Shown: positions 5,732 to 8,177 of the stretch, piece by piece
Layout: each line of letters starts with the position of its first letter
Numbering within the stretch: the first letter of the stretch is position 1
Assembly: GCA_023145315.1 (NCBI GenBank)
Contig: JAGLEA010000128.1
Span: 1 to 8,177 of the forward strand
Direction: 5' to 3'
From: Psychrilyobacter sp.
GTDB lineage: Bacteria; Fusobacteriota; Fusobacteriia; Fusobacteriales; Fusobacteriaceae
Length of the DNA stretch: 8,177 nucleotides
Made by a program: the position numbers and the translations under genes
The notes under the pieces: model-generated
What the model was told of the DNA's origin: nothing
Database searches by the model: none
What the model saw: the letters and a program-made list of their open reading frames with translations, nothing else

Positions 5732-7162
5732 TTATTTGTTTTTTTTCTTTTCATCTAATAGTTCTTTTCCTGAGATTCCAGGATTAGTCATATTATATAC
5801 ATCTAAAATTATATCTAGCTCTTTATGAGTTAATAGTCCTTTTCTTACAACAATTTCTCTAATTGCTTCTCCAGTCTTTAATGATTCTTTAGCAGCATCA
5901 GCTGCGTTTTTATATCCTACATGAGGATTGATTGCTGTGATGATTCCTATTGAATTCTCTACAACTTCTCTAGTAACTTCAGGATTTGCTGTAATTCCTT
6001 TGATACAGTTATAGTTAAGTGTTTGCACTGCATTTTTCAATATTTTTATTGATTGGAATAAATTTCCGAATAAAACAGGTTCAAAAACATTTAATTCTAA
6101 TTGTCCAGCTTCAGCAGCTTTAGTTATTGTAAGATCATTTCCAAATATTTGAAAACAAACTTGATTTACAACTTCAGGAATAACAGGATTAACTTTTCCT
6201 GGCATGATAGATGACCCAGGTTGCTTCATAGGTAGGTTTATTTCGTTAAACCCAGCTCTAGGACCTGATGCCATTAATCTAAGGTCATTTGCCATCTTAG
6301 AAAGGTTAGTTGCACAAACTTTTAAAGCAGATGATAACCATACAAAAACGTCTACATTTCTAGTTCCATCTACTAAGTCAGCACTTTGTTTAAAATCGAT
6401 TCCTGTAACTGTTGCTAGTTTTTTTGCAATATCTTTAACATATGTAGTATCAGCATTTAATCCAGTTCCTACAGCTGTAGCTCCCATATTTACAAAGTAA
6501 AAGTCTTTTAAAGTTTCTTTTATTCTGTCGATATCTCTTCTGATTGGTCTAGCATAGGCGTTGAATTCTTGACCTAGTCTAATAGGTATAGCATCTTGTA
6601 GATGCGTTCTTCCCATCTTTATTACACAATCAAATTCTACTGCTTTTTCTGCTAACGATTTATTTAATTCTTCTAATTCCTCTAAAAGAGCTTTAGAAAG
6701 TGTGATTACTGTTAATTTTCCACTTGTAGGAATAACATCATTTGTCGATTGTCCATAGTTAGCATGGTCATTAGGAGTAACAAATTCATATTTTCCAAGA
6801 TGTCCACCCATTAATTCATTAGCTCTATTTGCAATAACTTCATTGATATTCATATTCATTGATGTTCCAGCTCCACCTTGAATTACATCAGTAATAAATT
6901 CATTATGAAATTTACCTTCGATGATCTCTTCACAGGCTTGTACCATAGCATTAGCAACATCTTGATCTATTACTCCTGCTTCTGCATTCATAAGAGAAGT
7001 TGCTTTTTTAACCATTGCCATTGACTTTATGAATGTTGATGATAATCCGTATCCTGTAATTCCAAAGTTATTTCTAGCTCTTACTGATTGAATTCCGTAG
7101 TATGCTCCTGCTGGAATCTCCATTGTTCCTAGTGAATCTCCCTCAGTTCTAAATTTTTGCAT
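5732..7162 (-). CDS. aspA: Aspartate ammonia-lyase (aspartase)
   Basis: Converts L-aspartate to fumarate and ammonia as a cytoplasmic homotetramer of the aspartase/fumarase superfamily. The 476 residues match AspA length (about 470-480). The three conserved regions are present: GGAGTSMNMNINEV (97-110), MGRTHLQDA (183-191) preceded by the QSTND block (138-142), and the signature GSSIMPGKVNP (316-326), whose S318 sits on the flexible catalytic loop. K323 and N325 of the signature are also present. The opening FRTEGDSLGTMEIPAGAYYGIQS and the PNDHANYGQSTNDV block resemble aspartases of Gram-positive type more than class II fumarase, but FumC is the close alternative. The ATG at 7162-7160 follows AGGGGG (ending 7169) by six bases. 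It lies 37 bases after a malic enzyme gene in the same direction with no terminator between, so cotranscription is likely. The protein ends in a Lys-rich tail (DEKKKNK). Confidence 0.92.
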   Translation of the reverse strand: MQKFRTEGDSLGTMEIPAGAYYGIQSVRARNNFGITGYGLSSTFIKSMAMVKKATSLMNAEAGVIDQDVANAMVQACEEIIEGKFHNEFITDVIQGGAGTSMNMNINEVIANRANELMGGHLGKYEFVTPNDHANYGQSTNDVIPTSGKLTVITLSKALLEELEELNKSLAEKAVEFDCVIKMGRTHLQDAIPIRLGQEFNAYARPIRRDIDRIKETLKDFYFVNMGATAVGTGLNADTTYVKDIAKKLATVTGIDFKQSADLVDGTRNVDVFVWLSSALKVCATNLSKMANDLRLMASGPRAGFNEINLPMKQPGSSIMPGKVNPVIPEVVNQVCFQIFGNDLTITKAAEAGQLELNVFEPVLFGNLFQSIKILKNAVQTLNYNCIKGITANPEVTREVVENSIGIITAINPHVGYKNAADAAKESLKTGEAIREIVVRKGLLTHKELDIILDVYNMTNPGISGKELLDEKKKNK

Positions 7163-7199
7163 GTTAATCCCCCTATAGATACTATTAATTGTTTTTACT

Positions 7200-8177
7200 C
7201 TATCCTTTTCTTATTAAATTATTATCAATTGCAATTTTCTTAACAGTTTCTGCAACAACTTCTGCTACTCTCTCGTCAAATGGACTTGGAATAATATAGT
7301 CTGCTCTTAACTCTTCTTCTTTTAAAACATTGGCAATACCATATGCTGCTGCAATTTTCATCTCATCATTGATAACTGTAGCACCTGCTTCTAATGCTCC
7401 TTTGAATAATCCAGGGAAAGCTAATACATTATTAACTTGGTTAGGATAATCAGATCTACCTGTTCCAACTACTGCTGCACCTGCTGCAAGAGCGTCTTCA
7501 GGCATAATTTCAGGTGTAGGGTTAGCCATTGCTAATATAATAGGATCAGCGTTCATTGATCTAACCATATCTCCAGTAACCATTCCAGCTGCAGAAACTC
7601 CTACAAATACATCTGTTCCTTTCATCATACCAGCTACTGTATCTTCCTCTAAATTTTCAGGTGAATCAATAACTCCTTGATCTAATAATTCTTTTACTAA
7701 GAATCTATATTTGTCATACTTAGATTTCATTACGACACCTTTTGAGTTGTATGCATAAAGTGTTTTTACACCTAATCCCTTTAACATTCTAGCGATAGAT
7801 GAACCTGCTGATCCTGTACCTATCATAGTAACTCTTAGATCTTCTATGTTTTTCCCTAATAATTTACATGAGTTGATAACAGCTGCTGTTGTAACGATAG
7901 CTGTACCATGTTGGTCATCATGAAATACTGGGATATCTAATTCTTCAATTAGTCTTCTCTCAATTTCTACACACTTAGGAGCTGCGATATCTTCTAAGTT
8001 TATTCCACCAAATGAAGGTGCTAATAATTTACAAGTTCTGATAATTTCCTCTGTATCTGTAGTATCAAGGCAGATAGGGAATGCATCTACTCCTCCAAAT
8101 TCTTTGAATAAAATAGCTTTTCCTTCCATAACTGGTAGTGCTGCTTCAGGACCGATATCTCCTAATCCTAATACTGC
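7200..8177 (-). CDS. Malic enzyme (malate oxidoreductase, decarboxylating), 5' end beyond the right edge
   Basis: Oxidatively decarboxylates malate to pyruvate and CO2 with reduction of NAD or NADP. The frame is open to the window edge: upstream of the internal Met at 8129 it continues in family sequence (VLGLGDIGPEAALPV before MEGKA), so that Met is not the start. About 325 residues are visible of an expected 390 or so, and the missing piece is the N-terminus. Visible landmarks are the catalytic lysine in LFKEFGGVDAFPI, metal ligands in INLEDIAAP and FHDDQHGTA, the dinucleotide-binding GTGSAG, AMANPTPEI, and GRSDYPNQVNNVLAFPG. This is the short bacterial form without a phosphotransacetylase-like C-terminal extension, since it stops at NNLIRKG. 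Cofactor choice cannot be read securely: the second beta strand ends YAYNSKG, where an acidic residue is common in NAD-preferring relatives. It precedes aspA in a probable operon whose promoter lies outside. Confidence 0.93.
   Translation of the reverse strand, partial: AVLGLGDIGPEAALPVMEGKAILFKEFGGVDAFPICLDTTDTEEIIRTCKLLAPSFGGINLEDIAAPKCVEIERRLIEELDIPVFHDDQHGTAIVTTAAVINSCKLLGKNIEDLRVTMIGTGSAGSSIARMLKGLGVKTLYAYNSKGVVMKSKYDKYRFLVKELLDQGVIDSPENLEEDTVAGMMKGTDVFVGVSAAGMVTGDMVRSMNADPIILAMANPTPEIMPEDALAAGAAVVGTGRSDYPNQVNNVLAFPGLFKGALEAGATVINDEMKIAAAYGIANVLKEEELRADYIIPSPFDERVAEVVAETVKKIAIDNNLIRKG

Noticed and set aside
6204..6500. Plus-strand open frame opposite aspA
   Set aside because: It is antisense to the aspartase signature region, with no ribosome binding site and unnatural composition.
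5732..7162. Class II fumarase (fumC) as the identity of the lyase
   Set aside because: The N-terminal RTEGDSLGTMEIP and the GSSIMPGKVNPVIPE region followed by VNQVCFQIFGND fit aspartase better. The two families are close, so a small doubt remains in the confidence.
7200..8129. Malic enzyme starting at the Met at 8129
   Set aside because: Codons upstream to the window edge continue the family sequence without a stop (GLGDIGPEAALPV), and no ribosome binding site precedes that Met. The true start is outside the window.
1..8177. CRISPR arrays, insertion sequences, tRNA or rRNA genes, prophage remnants
   Set aside because: No regularly spaced direct repeats, transposase-like frames, terminal inverted repeats, or tRNA-like cloverleaf with the usual T-loop sequence were seen. 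All space is filled by housekeeping genes and their control regions.

Overview
The window is a low-GC bacterial chromosome segment with housekeeping content and no sign of mobile DNA. AGA-rich, A/T-ending codon use, strong AGGAGG-type ribosome binding sites, Gram-positive-like aspartase and malic enzyme, and an apparent amino-acid-fermenting lifestyle fit a member of the Fusobacteriota (Fusobacterium/Cetobacterium/Ilyobacter-like) best. A low-GC Clostridia-type genome cannot be excluded from sequence alone.

Left part: the 5' end of valS (valyl-tRNA synthetase) runs leftward out of the window (1-1040). It faces away from dnaN (sliding clamp, 1372-2463), and 331 bases separate them. That gap is not empty. 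On the minus strand it holds, in order, an extended -10 promoter, a ribosome binding site, a 12-codon reading frame with three valine codons (MKRVEVKVNHKF), an 8-bp hairpin, an alternative pairing segment, and a hairpin followed by a U-run just before valS. Together these look like a classical leader-peptide transcription attenuator controlling valS by valine (Val-tRNA) supply. The same gap carries the dnaN promoter and a 14-base palindrome overlapping the valS -35 box.

Middle: dnaN is followed after 15 bases by an unrecognised 48-codon gene (2479-2625) and then by pepD, an M20-family Xaa-His dipeptidase (2655-4112). No terminator separates them, so they probably form one transcript, which ends at a bidirectional hairpin (4112-4138) shared with the converging cls gene. 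None of the usual origin neighbours of dnaN (dnaA, recF, gyrB) is present here.

Right part, all leftward: cls (cardiolipin synthase, 4171-5625) has its own promoter and is isolated by terminators on both sides. Upstream of it, a malic enzyme gene (7200 to beyond the window edge) and aspA (aspartate ammonia-lyase, 5732-7162) are 37 bases apart and end at a strong terminator. The pair suggests aspartate catabolism: aspartase yields fumarate plus ammonia, fumarase (not in the window) would give malate, and malic enzyme converts malate to pyruvate, CO2 and reduced nicotinamide cofactor.
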